Below, one piece after another: positions 34,420-42,791 of a stretch of 64,000 nucleotides of DNA. The stretch spans positions 10,609 to 74,608 of the forward strand of contig DASWTP010000066.1 in assembly GCA_036402075.1 (NCBI GenBank), given 5' to 3'. Position numbers and translations under genes: made by a program. The notes below the pieces were generated by a model. That model did not search any database. It was not told where the DNA came from and saw only the letters and a program-made list of their open reading frames with translations. This stretch comes from Chryseosolibacter sp036402075. Its GTDB lineage: Bacteria > Bacteroidota > Bacteroidia > Cytophagales > Cyclobacteriaceae. Numbering within the stretch: the first letter of the stretch is position 1; each line of letters begins with the position of its first letter.

Positions 34420-35367
34420 TTAATTGGATTCAAGAATTTTAAAAAGCTCGTCCAGGTCAGGAGTAATGATAATTTCGGTTCTGCGGTTTTTCTGTTTGTT
34501 CTGCGCATTATCGTTTGCCGCCAACGGCACATACTCACCCCGGCCCGATGCCGTAACCTGCTGCGGTGATACGCCTGCCTTTGTCAGGATCTTCGTGATG
34601 GAAGTTGCACGCATCACACTCAGGTCCCAGTTGTCTTCCATGTACGTAGACTTTTTTGAAACCGGTACATTGTCTGTATGACCTTCAACCATAATGTTGA
34701 TGTCCTTCTGGTCTTTGATCGCTTTCGCCAGCTGTTGCAATGCAGTAACGCCTTTTGCGTCAACCACGATACTTCCGCTACCGAAAAGCAATTGCTCAGC
34801 CAACGAAACGTATACCTTCCCGTTCTTCACTTGCACGGTAATATCATTCTCTTTAAAATTCAGGAGTGCATTTGTGATTTTGCTTTTCAGTTCCTGAACG
34901 GCCTTGTCTTTATTAGCAAGAACCGTTTCCAGCTCCTGCACCTTCTTTTCGCGCTCCGCAAGGCTGTTGCTCAACGAATCATTTATTCTGCGGGTGCGCG
35001 TTAAATTTTCCTGGATGGAGGCCAGCTGCTCCTGTTGTTGGGCAATGTCGCGGTTCAGCTTGCCACTGCTCGTCATCAGGTTCTTATAATACGTGTTGAG
35101 TTGAGCATGCTCTTTTTCAAGCGAAGCAAGTTTCTGACTTGTGTTCCGCACATCAATGCCAAGCTTTGTGGTGTCGTCTTTCAGTTTCTTTAACTTTTCA
35201 TCCAGATCTTTAAGATCATTGTTCGCTTTGTCAAGTCGCGCATTTTTGTCGGCAAGGTCCGCCTCCATACTCACTTTTTGAGCAAGCAGGTCATCATACT
35301 TCTTCCGGGTGACAACACAAGACGAGAGCATCACCAGAAGAACAATTGCCAGTAGGGTTCTATTCAT
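34420..35367 (-). CDS. OmpA family lipoprotein with coiled coil
   Basis: 315 residues. Lipoprotein signal LLAIVLLVMLSSCVV with Cys at 17. Residues about 25-175 are a long coiled coil (KKYDDLLAQKVSMEADLADK, then LASIQENLTRTRRINDSLSN). The C-terminal OmpA domain begins near 180 (VYVSLAEQLLFGSGSIVVDA) and holds the peptidoglycan-binding signature: INIMVEGHTDNVPV, NWDLSVMRATSITKIL, ASGRGEYVPLAANDN and KNRRTEIIITP. The Asp in HTDNV and the Arg in NRR normally bind diaminopimelate. It tethers the outer membrane to peptidoglycan and is cotranscribed with the tiny PLDc_N gene 3 bases downstream. Confidence 0.93.
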   Translation of the reverse strand: MNRTLLAIVLLVMLSSCVVTRKKYDDLLAQKVSMEADLADKNARLDKANNDLKDLDEKLKKLKDDTTKLGIDVRNTSQKLASLEKEHAQLNTYYKNLMTSSGKLNRDIAQQQEQLASIQENLTRTRRINDSLSNSLAEREKKVQELETVLANKDKAVQELKSKITNALLNFKENDITVQVKNGKVYVSLAEQLLFGSGSIVVDAKGVTALQQLAKAIKDQKDINIMVEGHTDNVPVSKKSTYMEDNWDLSVMRATSITKILTKAGVSPQQVTASGRGEYVPLAANDNAQNKQKNRRTEIIITPDLDELFKILESN

Positions 35368-35507
35368 AAATCAACTGTGTAGAATTTTCCGAAAAATAGG
35401 GATTTCTATCATATTCCTTCCTCCGGTTTTGGTGAGGTATAGCAAAATCGACTCAACTTTTATACTACTTCACGCATCGTAGCGTTAACTTGCTACCTAA
35501 CCTCTCT

Positions 35508-37853
35508 ATGAAAGCAGTTTACCTTCTCCTTTCCGTTTTGGCATTCCATCAGGGTTTTGGCCAAAAGTTTACCTTAAGCGGTACCGTTAAAGACCAAAAC
35601 ACAGGCGAGAACCTGATCGGTGCCAGCATCTATAATCTCAAATCGCAGCAAGGAACTACATCAAACACCTATGGCTTTTTTAGCCTGACGCAAGCGAAGG
35701 ACTCTGCATTGCTTCGAATCTCGTATGTAGGCTATGAAGCCGCATTCCTAAAATTTGCCTTGACAAAAGATACCGTTGTAAACATAGGACTGACCAGCGG
35801 CACAACACTGAAAGAAGTGGTGATCTCAGGAACAAGCGAAGACCGCATCCAGGAAACCACGCGCATGGGCACGATTGATGTGCCGATCACACAGATAAAA
35901 TCAATGCCCGCCCTTATGGGAGAAACAGATGTCTTAAAAGTGCTTCAGCTTTTGCCTGGTGTTCAGGGCGGCACCGAAGGAAGCAGTGGCTTGTACGTTC
36001 GCGGTGGCGGGCCAGACCAAAACCTGATTCTCCTTGACGGTGTTCCGGTATACAACGCCTCTCACTTGTTCGGATTCATTTCCGTATTCAACGCAGATGC
36101 CATCAACCACGTTGAACTGATCAAAGGCGGATTCCCCGCACGCTACGGAGGGCGCCTGTCAAGCGTGATCGACATCAGCATGAAAGAAGGCAATAACAAG
36201 GAGCTGAAAGGCGAAGGCTCCATTGGCCTGATTGCCTCACGCGTTACCATCGAGGGCCCGTTGGTGAAAGATAAGACATCCTTTATTGTTTCCGCCAGAA
36301 GAACCTACATTGACTTGCTGGCACGTCCACTGATCAAAGCGCAGACACGCGGTGACGAAACGGTTGGATACTACTTCTACGACCTCAACACCAAGATCAA
36401 CCATAAGATCAACGAAAGCAATCGAATTTACCTGAGCGCCTACATGGGCGATGACCGCGCATACGCCCGGACAAAAGGCTACTACGTGAACAACAATGAA
36501 CGAAACGAGTACAAAGATGAATTCGGACTCCGGTGGGGAAATATCAGCACCGCGGTGCGCTGGAACAAGATCATCAACAACAAACTGTTCAGCAACCTTA
36601 CTGCTACGTATTCCCGATATCGGTTTAATATCTTCGCAGAGTCTGAAGAAAAAATCACGACACCGACATCCACAAAAAAATATTTCTACAAGGACCAATA
36701 CATCTCAGGCATTCGCGATTTCGCTTTAAAACTGGACCTGGACTATATCCCGAATCCATCGCACTACATCAAATTCGGAGGACAAGCCATCAACCACCTC
36801 TTTACACCGGGCGTGTATAGTTATCGCGGGGAAGAAGGGGCCGACACAACCTTTGGAGCAAAACGAATTTACGCCCAGGAATTTTCTGCCTACCTGGAAG
36901 ACGATTTCATGATCTCGCACAAGCTCAAAGTAAATTTCGGTGCTCACGTTTCTGGCTTTATGGTCGGAAAAACGTTCTATCATTCCCTCCAGCCCAGAGT
37001 CGCAGCACGCTACCTGATCACACCTTCACTGTCCTGGAAAGGTTCGTTCGCGACCATGACCCAATACATCCATCTGCTGACAAATGCTGGCCTCGGCTTA
37101 CCTACAGACTTATGGGTTCCGTCAACCGATCTTATTGCTCCCGAGCAAAGCATGATCGCCTCCACAGGGCTCGCGCAAAATCTTGGCAATACTTATGAAC
37201 TCACCGTTGAGGGATATTACAAGAAGATGAAAGGATTAATTGAATACAAAGACGGTGCGAATTACCTGAATATCCAGGACGACTGGCAACAGAAAGTCGA
37301 GGTGGGTAATGGAGAAAGCTACGGAGCCGAATTTTTCCTCCACAAGAAAACAGGGAAAGTAAACGGATGGCTGGGTTATACGCTCTCGTGGACAAACCGG
37401 ATGTTCCCGAACCTGAATGAAGGCAAGACTTTTCCCTACAAGTACGATCGCAGGCACGATGTTGAAATCGCTATTGCGTATGAACCGAAAAAGAACCGTG
37501 AATTTGCGCTCACCTGGGTCTACGGAACTGGAACAGCGCTGTCGCTGCCTAAGTCAACGTATGAAGATTATGAGGATAACTTTGGGTACTACAACCGTGG
37601 CAACAGCATACAATTCTACGAAGGAAGAAACAACTACCGGATGCGAGCCTATCATCGGCTTGACCTCAGCTACACCACCACAAAGCAGACTAAGTTTGGT
37701 GAGCGCTCGTGGAGCATTGGTGTTTACAACGTCTACAGCAGGCGTAATCCCTTTTTTATGGAAGTTGGCTACGATCGGGATGGGAACAAGAAATTTATTC
37801 AGTACAGCTTGTTTCCGGTTATTCCATCCATCGCTTACCGTTTCAAATTTTAA
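35508..37853 (+). CDS. TonB-dependent receptor, cassette 1
   Basis: 781 residues from ATG 35508, where the signal peptide begins (MKAVYLLLSVLAFHQGFGQ). An N-terminal carboxypeptidase-regulatory-like domain (FTLSGTVKDQNTGENLIGAS, VSYVGYEA-like) covers about 20-100. The plug follows with KVLQLLPGVQGGTEGSSGLY, VRGGGPDQNLILLDGVPVY and FPARYGGRLSSVIDISMKEG. The rest is a 22-strand-type barrel ending in an aromatic outer-membrane signal (AYRFKF). It imports a ligand across the outer membrane using TonB energy. It is paired with a DUF4249 gene 12 bases downstream. Two close paralogues lie at 48049 and 51723. Substrate unknown. Confidence 0.94.
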   Translation: MKAVYLLLSVLAFHQGFGQKFTLSGTVKDQNTGENLIGASIYNLKSQQGTTSNTYGFFSLTQAKDSALLRISYVGYEAAFLKFALTKDTVVNIGLTSGTTLKEVVISGTSEDRIQETTRMGTIDVPITQIKSMPALMGETDVLKVLQLLPGVQGGTEGSSGLYVRGGGPDQNLILLDGVPVYNASHLFGFISVFNADAINHVELIKGGFPARYGGRLSSVIDISMKEGNNKELKGEGSIGLIASRVTIEGPLVKDKTSFIVSARRTYIDLLARPLIKAQTRGDETVGYYFYDLNTKINHKINESNRIYLSAYMGDDRAYARTKGYYVNNNERNEYKDEFGLRWGNISTAVRWNKIINNKLFSNLTATYSRYRFNIFAESEEKITTPTSTKKYFYKDQYISGIRDFALKLDLDYIPNPSHYIKFGGQAINHLFTPGVYSYRGEEGADTTFGAKRIYAQEFSAYLEDDFMISHKLKVNFGAHVSGFMVGKTFYHSLQPRVAARYLITPSLSWKGSFATMTQYIHLLTNAGLGLPTDLWVPSTDLIAPEQSMIASTGLAQNLGNTYELTVEGYYKKMKGLIEYKDGANYLNIQDDWQQKVEVGNGESYGAEFFLHKKTGKVNGWLGYTLSWTNRMFPNLNEGKTFPYKYDRRHDVEIAIAYEPKKNREFALTWVYGTGTALSLPKSTYEDYEDNFGYYNRGNSIQFYEGRNNYRMRAYHRLDLSYTTTKQTKFGERSWSIGVYNVYSRRNPFFMEVGYDRDGNKKFIQYSLFPVIPSIAYRFKF

Positions 37854-37865
37854 CGTCACACACCT

Positions 37866-38738
37866 ATGAAAAAATACATTGCTTCATTTCTCCTACTAAC
37901 GTTGTGTGCGTGCGAACTTGTCGTTGATGTTGATATACCAATTGAAAAACGAAACCTGGTGCTAAGTTCTTTTTTCAATCCCGACAGCACTTGGAAAGCC
38001 AAAGTTTCCCTTAGTCGTCACATCCTGGACGAAGCACCCTACCCCTTTGTGAGCGATGCAATTGTAGTTGTGTTTGAAGGCGAGAACGCTATTGACACGC
38101 TGGAACATGATTCGCTCGGTTACTATCGGTCGGCTGATGAAGGCCCAAAACCCGGAAAGAGCTACTCCATCCGGGCAGTTACATCCGAACACGGTACCGC
38201 GAGCGGTTCGTCCTTCTGCCCGCAGATCGTGCCCGGACAATTTTCATCACTACAAACCAGTGTAGGTGAATTTGGGCAACCAGAATATTCTTTCACGATC
38301 ACATTCACGGATCCAGCCGGAAAAGATTTTTACCAGGTAATGGCCATTGGCGAGTACCGATACACAAATCCGTACACAGGCCAGGGCTTTGTAAACCGTT
38401 CGAATGTGCGCGTCTGGAGTGATGATGAAGGCATAGACAACGAAGAACTTGAAAACTACGAAGGGTTCTTCTTCCCGGACGCAATTTTTAATGGCGAAGA
38501 ATTTTCTGTCAATGTTAAGATGACACCTAACATGTGGGGAGGAAGTGCTTCCTCGAAATACTTCATTTATTTCCGGGCAGTAAGCGAGGATTATTACAAG
38601 TATAAAATCACGTCCATGTTGCAAAACCATGTTGGCAACGATCCGTTTGCACAACCCGTGAAAGTTTACAATAATATTGAAAACGGCTTCGGAATCATTG
38701 GTGGATTTACGCAAACTGTGTTGATCATTGAGCCGTAG
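37866..38738 (+). CDS. DUF4249 lipoprotein, cassette 1 (short form)
   Basis: 290 residues. Lipobox FLLLTLCAC with Cys at 16, then the family opening ELVVDVDIPIEKRNLVLSSF FNPDSTWKAKVSLSRHILDE. Later blocks are SDAIVVVFEGENAIDTLEHD, then GYYRSADEGPKPGKSYSI, and FRAVSEDYYKYKITSMLQNH near the end. DUF4249 proteins accompany TonB receptors in Bacteroidota, perhaps as outer-membrane ligand-binding lids, though this is unproven. Compared with its two paralogues (392 and 399 residues) it lacks the C-terminal IPT/TIG domain of about 95 residues and stops after the shared NNIENGFGIIGGFTQTV block. Confidence 0.9.
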   Translation: MKKYIASFLLLTLCACELVVDVDIPIEKRNLVLSSFFNPDSTWKAKVSLSRHILDEAPYPFVSDAIVVVFEGENAIDTLEHDSLGYYRSADEGPKPGKSYSIRAVTSEHGTASGSSFCPQIVPGQFSSLQTSVGEFGQPEYSFTITFTDPAGKDFYQVMAIGEYRYTNPYTGQGFVNRSNVRVWSDDEGIDNEELENYEGFFFPDAIFNGEEFSVNVKMTPNMWGGSASSKYFIYFRAVSEDYYKYKITSMLQNHVGNDPFAQPVKVYNNIENGFGIIGGFTQTVLIIEP

Positions 38739-39019
38739 GTCCTATATGCGTTGACCCTTTTTTTAAAAGCCTGTGGAAATCGGCATCTTTCCTGAGTATC
38801 TAAAAAATACCCCCCAATGGGAACCAGGTCTATCGCACCTTTTTGCGCATTGATCCTGCCGATCAAGCTCACCTGCACCGGTAGCCGAAACGTGATCTAG
38901 TTTACAATAGGCACAGGGTTGCAAGCGAAATTGAATCTTGAGGCAGGAACAGCACGGTGTAATAAATGCGCGTCAATTGATCGTTACAGGTGTGTGGCCT
39001 GAGCAAGGGTAGCGCGCTG
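38739..39019 (+). other. Intergenic region upstream of the T9SS relic
   Basis: About 280 bases with no intact gene. The run of T after 38758 may help end the cassette 1 transcript. Fragments in the frame of the following relic (QLIVTGVWPEQG before a stop) suggest part of it is also decayed coding sequence, but this is weak. Confidence 0.4.
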
Positions 39020-39218
39020 AAAGGGTCTCCAAGCCAACTAGTCCATCATAAAAATAAAATTCACCGGCCCGGCTTCGTACCGAGATATAGGTATTTTCGA
39101 TCTCCACGGCACCGAAATCCTGTCACTGGATGCCTTCGATGAAATATTAAAGATTGATATTTCGATTTTAACACGGGGAATGTACGTGCGGAACGTAAAT
39201 GAAAAGGTTAACGCATGA
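39020..39218 (+). pseudogene. Relic of a T9SS C-terminal sorting domain
   Basis: The frame ending at TGA 39216-39218 reads SIIKIKFTGPASYRDIGIFD, then LHGTEILSLDAFDEILKIDI and SILTRGMYVRNVNEKVNA. This follows the type A sorting domain pattern I.I.F..P.....I.IFDL.G.E.L......ID.S.L..GMY....... The usual PNPTS entry appears just upstream in another frame (ERVSKPTS), separated by a stop and a frame change. No body of the protein remains upstream, so this is the tail of a lost T9SS cargo gene. Confidence 0.7.
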
Positions 39219-39287
39219 AAAGTGTTCATGTAATAATTGAATTGGAACACTGCGATTTTTCTTATAGTTGTTGCTTAACATTGCTTT

Positions 39288-42200
39288 ATGAAAAGAATTC
39301 TGTTTTTCCTGCTAACGCTGATGAGTGCGGCAGCGTTTGGTCAGAAATTACCAAAGCTGTACACCGACATTGTCGACAACTTTTCGCAGGAAAAATTTGA
39401 GACAATTGTCGGCCTGACGAACGAGGTTGAGGCCTTTGCCAGATCACGCAAAGACACGCTTGTCGCCAACAGCTTTTACTATGTCGCAAAATCTTATCAC
39501 AGCCTTGGCGAGATCGAAAAATCAAATGCATGGTTTGAAAAAGAGAAAGCATTGCGCTCAGACCTGGGGTTAGCATCAACCGCAGAATTCAGTGGAGCCC
39601 TTTACCATCTTTCGCTCGGCTACCTGGAAGAAGGGAAATATTCAAAGGCGGAGGCAATGGCAACCGACCTGCTTGCCAACGATAAAAAAATGTATGGCCC
39701 GCGAAGCGAAGACTTTTTCTTTTCGTTGCAAAGTGTGGTGGATATATACACCCAACTCGACAAATTCCCGCAAGCAGAAAAACTGATCCTTGAGTCGCTT
39801 GGCCAGCAGGAAAAAGGCTCCTACCTGGAAGGTGCTCTTCACTCCGAGCTGGGAGGTCTTTATACAGCAACCGCCCAATTTGCCAAAGCTGCCAAACACC
39901 TCACGCAAGCCCTTGACATCCTGGAGAAGGTTGAAGGGCCGACTTCGCCTTACACCCTGGCCGCAACGGTCAATTTCGGGATTCTCTACATGTCGCAGGG
40001 AAAATATGCTGAAGCCGAAGAAGCGTTCGATTTTGTGCTCACCAACATGAGCCCTGACGACCCCACGTTCCTGAATGTTGTGAACAACCAGGCGCTCGTT
40101 TATCATTGGCTCGGCCAATATGAGCGGGCTGAGAAAATGTTTAAGCAGGTTCGTGAAGCCGACAGCCTCTCCATTGGCGACACGCATCCCGATTTCGCGA
40201 TCACACTTTCGAACCTTGGTGTTCTTTACTCTGATGAAGGCAAGCACACTTCCGCAGAAAACGCATTGCTGAAAGCGCTCGAAGTGCAACGACTGAACAA
40301 GGAGGAAGGAACTGTGCTCTATGCAGTGAAGCTAAATAATCTGGCAAGGATTTATCGCCTCGCTGGACAGCCGCAGAAAGCCATACCGCTGCTGGAACAA
40401 GCGCTGGGCACCTTTAAAGAAATTCTGGGTGAAAATTCTCCCGACTTCGCAAACACCTCGTTTCACCTCGGTATGTCGCATTGGCAAACCGGCAACATGG
40501 ATCTCGCCATCCACCACTTGAAATCATCTGCCTCCATCCGCGCTTCCAAGCTCGGAAAAAAGCACCCGAAGTATGCGGAAAGTCTTCAGAAGATTGCCGA
40601 ATTCCACTGGGAGAAAAAACAATTAAAAGAAGCACAGCAGGCTTTCAATGAAGCCTTCGGAAACTATTATTTCCAAATCAACTCACTGTTCCCGGTGCTA
40701 ACGGAAGAAGAGAAATCGAAATTCTATTACACCAACATCAAGCCTGCCTTCGAAAAATTCAATTCGTTCGCGCTTATTGCCATGCAGTCCAATCCGCAGA
40801 TCCTTGGCGAAGTGTACGATCACCACATCAACACAAAAGCCGCGATCATGTACGCGACTGAAAAGGTGAAAGAATCGATTCGCAAGAGCAACGACACAAC
40901 GTTGATCCGGCTTTTTGATCGTTGGCAATTCCAGAAAGAACAGATTGCAAAACTGTATAGCCAGAACGACTCTCCTGAAAAAATTGATTCACTCCAACAA
41001 TCAGCTGACCTGCTGGAGAAGGAGCTTACACGAGGCTCCGCTGTCTTCACCCGACAGCTCACGCGCAAAACAATTTCATGGAAGGATATCCAAAAAAATC
41101 TCAAAGCCGATGAAGCTGCCGTTGAAGTGATCCGCTTTAAGAACTATTCTCCGGCCCTGGGCGGAGCCTTCACCAATGACATCATTTACGGTTTCCTGAT
41201 TGTCACTGCCAAAACAAAAAACAATCCGGAGCTCATTGTATTGAAAAATGGCATCGAACTAGAGGGAAAATTCCTCACCTTCTACCGGAATAACATCCAA
41301 TTCACGCTCGATGACACCCGATCATACAAGAATTATTTTGAACCGCTGGCCAAAGCGCTCGCCAAACAAAAGGTCAAGCGAATCTACTTTTCGCGTGACG
41401 GTGTATACAACCAGATCAACATCAATACAATTAAAAACACCGAAACCCAGAAATTTCTACTCGATGCGTTTGAGGTTACACTCGTAACCAATACGCGCGA
41501 GTTGCTGGAGAAGCGTACAACCAGGTCAAACAGCCAGTCATCGCTACTGATCGGATTCCCGAAGTTCAACCTGCATTCGGCTGCTGAAAAAGCAGAGGTA
41601 ACGACTCGGTCAGTAACGCGCGGTGGAAATATCTCGCGGGGACTGCGCGGTGGACTTCTTCGTCACATGCGGGGCGAAGGTGGCATCGCAGTTCTTCCGG
41701 GCACCCAGGTAGAAATTAACCAGATTGCGAAGATCAGTAAGAACCCGGAAATATTTATGGAAGATCTGGCCGCTGAAGGTCTTATTAAACAAGTGATCAG
41801 CCCGATGGTGCTGCATATCGCTACCCACGGATATTTCCTTGAGGATGACGAGACAACCACCACAGAACAGACCGTGCAGTACGTACCGAGTCCTTTGCTA
41901 AAATCCGGCTTGCTGCTGGCGGGATCTGAAAATTTTCTGAAAACAGGAACACCCGTGAATGATGATGGCGATGATGGAATCCTTACTGCATACGAGGCAA
42001 TGAATCTGAACCTCGAAAACACAGATCTCGTGGTATTGTCGGCATGCGAAACGGGGTTGGGAGTTGTAAAAAATGGTGAAGGTGTATATGGACTTCAGCG
42101 CGCTTTCAAGATGGCGGGCGCGCAATCGATGATCATGAGCTTATGGAGTGTTGATGACGCTGCCACCCAACAGCTGATGTCATTGTTCTACCAGGAGCGG

Positions 42201-42308
42201 TCGAAAACTTCAGATTTGCATGTTGCTTTTAGAAACGCACAGCAAAAATTAAAACAAACCTATCCACATCCGTTCTACTGGGGAGCGTTTATCATGGTGG
42301 GGATTTGA
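39288..42308 (+). CDS. Exported TPR-CHAT peptidase-like protein
   Basis: 1006 residues with a signal peptide (MKRILFFLLTLMSAAAFGQ). Residues about 40-460 are TPR repeats of the kinesin-light-chain type (GALHSELGGLYTATAQFAKA, FAITLSNLGVLYSDEGKHTS, YAVKLNNLARIYRLAGQPQK). A linker leads to a C-terminal CHAT domain from about 690. The expected caspase-like dyad is present: His847 in VLHIATHGYF and Cys920 in VVLSACETGLG. The ends ARNAQQKL-like and YPHPFYWGAFIMVGI are also typical of CHAT. With an intact dyad it is probably an active cysteine peptidase, placed in the periplasm or outside by its signal peptide. Target unknown. Confidence 0.92.
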   Translation: MKRILFFLLTLMSAAAFGQKLPKLYTDIVDNFSQEKFETIVGLTNEVEAFARSRKDTLVANSFYYVAKSYHSLGEIEKSNAWFEKEKALRSDLGLASTAEFSGALYHLSLGYLEEGKYSKAEAMATDLLANDKKMYGPRSEDFFFSLQSVVDIYTQLDKFPQAEKLILESLGQQEKGSYLEGALHSELGGLYTATAQFAKAAKHLTQALDILEKVEGPTSPYTLAATVNFGILYMSQGKYAEAEEAFDFVLTNMSPDDPTFLNVVNNQALVYHWLGQYERAEKMFKQVREADSLSIGDTHPDFAITLSNLGVLYSDEGKHTSAENALLKALEVQRLNKEEGTVLYAVKLNNLARIYRLAGQPQKAIPLLEQALGTFKEILGENSPDFANTSFHLGMSHWQTGNMDLAIHHLKSSASIRASKLGKKHPKYAESLQKIAEFHWEKKQLKEAQQAFNEAFGNYYFQINSLFPVLTEEEKSKFYYTNIKPAFEKFNSFALIAMQSNPQILGEVYDHHINTKAAIMYATEKVKESIRKSNDTTLIRLFDRWQFQKEQIAKLYSQNDSPEKIDSLQQSADLLEKELTRGSAVFTRQLTRKTISWKDIQKNLKADEAAVEVIRFKNYSPALGGAFTNDIIYGFLIVTAKTKNNPELIVLKNGIELEGKFLTFYRNNIQFTLDDTRSYKNYFEPLAKALAKQKVKRIYFSRDGVYNQININTIKNTETQKFLLDAFEVTLVTNTRELLEKRTTRSNSQSSLLIGFPKFNLHSAAEKAEVTTRSVTRGGNISRGLRGGLLRHMRGEGGIAVLPGTQVEINQIAKISKNPEIFMEDLAAEGLIKQVISPMVLHIATHGYFLEDDETTTTEQTVQYVPSPLLKSGLLLAGSENFLKTGTPVNDDGDDGILTAYEAMNLNLENTDLVVLSACETGLGVVKNGEGVYGLQRAFKMAGAQSMIMSLWSVDDAATQQLMSLFYQERSKTSDLHVAFRNAQQKLKQTYPHPFYWGAFIMVGI

Positions 42309-42791
42309 ATTAAACAAGATTGCACTCGGCAACCATAGTTAAAAACTCAAAATTTTTCCTGGCACTTTTGGGGCACCTCAAGGTTTGCGCATGGCTTACG
42401 GCCTTCGCGGAAGCATGCGCGAGACTTGTGCATGTACTGATCTAATCTTCAATAGAGGCAAAGCACCTCGCCCTCCGGCCGCGGACTTTTAGCTAGTGAT
42501 CTGAAAAATATAAGACACCACCGACAAACTATTGTTACTTCAAAGGTCATTCAATGGTTAGGTGCTTACACCTGAAGTAGCGCAATATTGTTACTCCAGC
42601 ATTCAATATTGGCCAGAAAGAACATGAATGCGGTTAATTATGCATTCAAACGCGAAGCTCGTTGAATCGCATCACCACGTTCAATCCTATCTCATCAACG
42701 AGACTTCATTCAATACAAAATAGGCTTCTAAGGATACTTTGCAACCATCATGTGAAGTAGTATTACCAAATATGATTTTATCTGTACTGTT
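42309..42791. other. 483-base intergenic region with a long hairpin
   Basis: No open frame on either strand resembles a protein. It holds the hairpin at 42387-42420 and a region rich in caatatt/attcaat words (42560-42720). No exact TAnnTTTG element is seen before ATG 42792. Confidence 0.55.
42387..42420. repeat. Long inverted repeat GCGCATG...CATGCGC
   Basis: GCGCATG(G)CTT pairs with AAGCATGCGC over 10 bp with one bulged G. The loop contains its own CTTC-GCG-GAAG-like pairing in a competing register. No T run follows on either strand, so it is not a standard terminator. Confidence 0.55.

Noticed and set aside
39642..40289. 215-codon minus-strand open frame
   Set aside because: Antisense to the TPR part of the CHAT protein, whose repeats create a long open antisense frame; no family features.
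39288..42308. CHAT gene considered as part of a caspase-like antiphage system
   Set aside because: It has a signal peptide and no Craspase, gasdermin or other effector partner is adjacent, so a defence role is not supported here.
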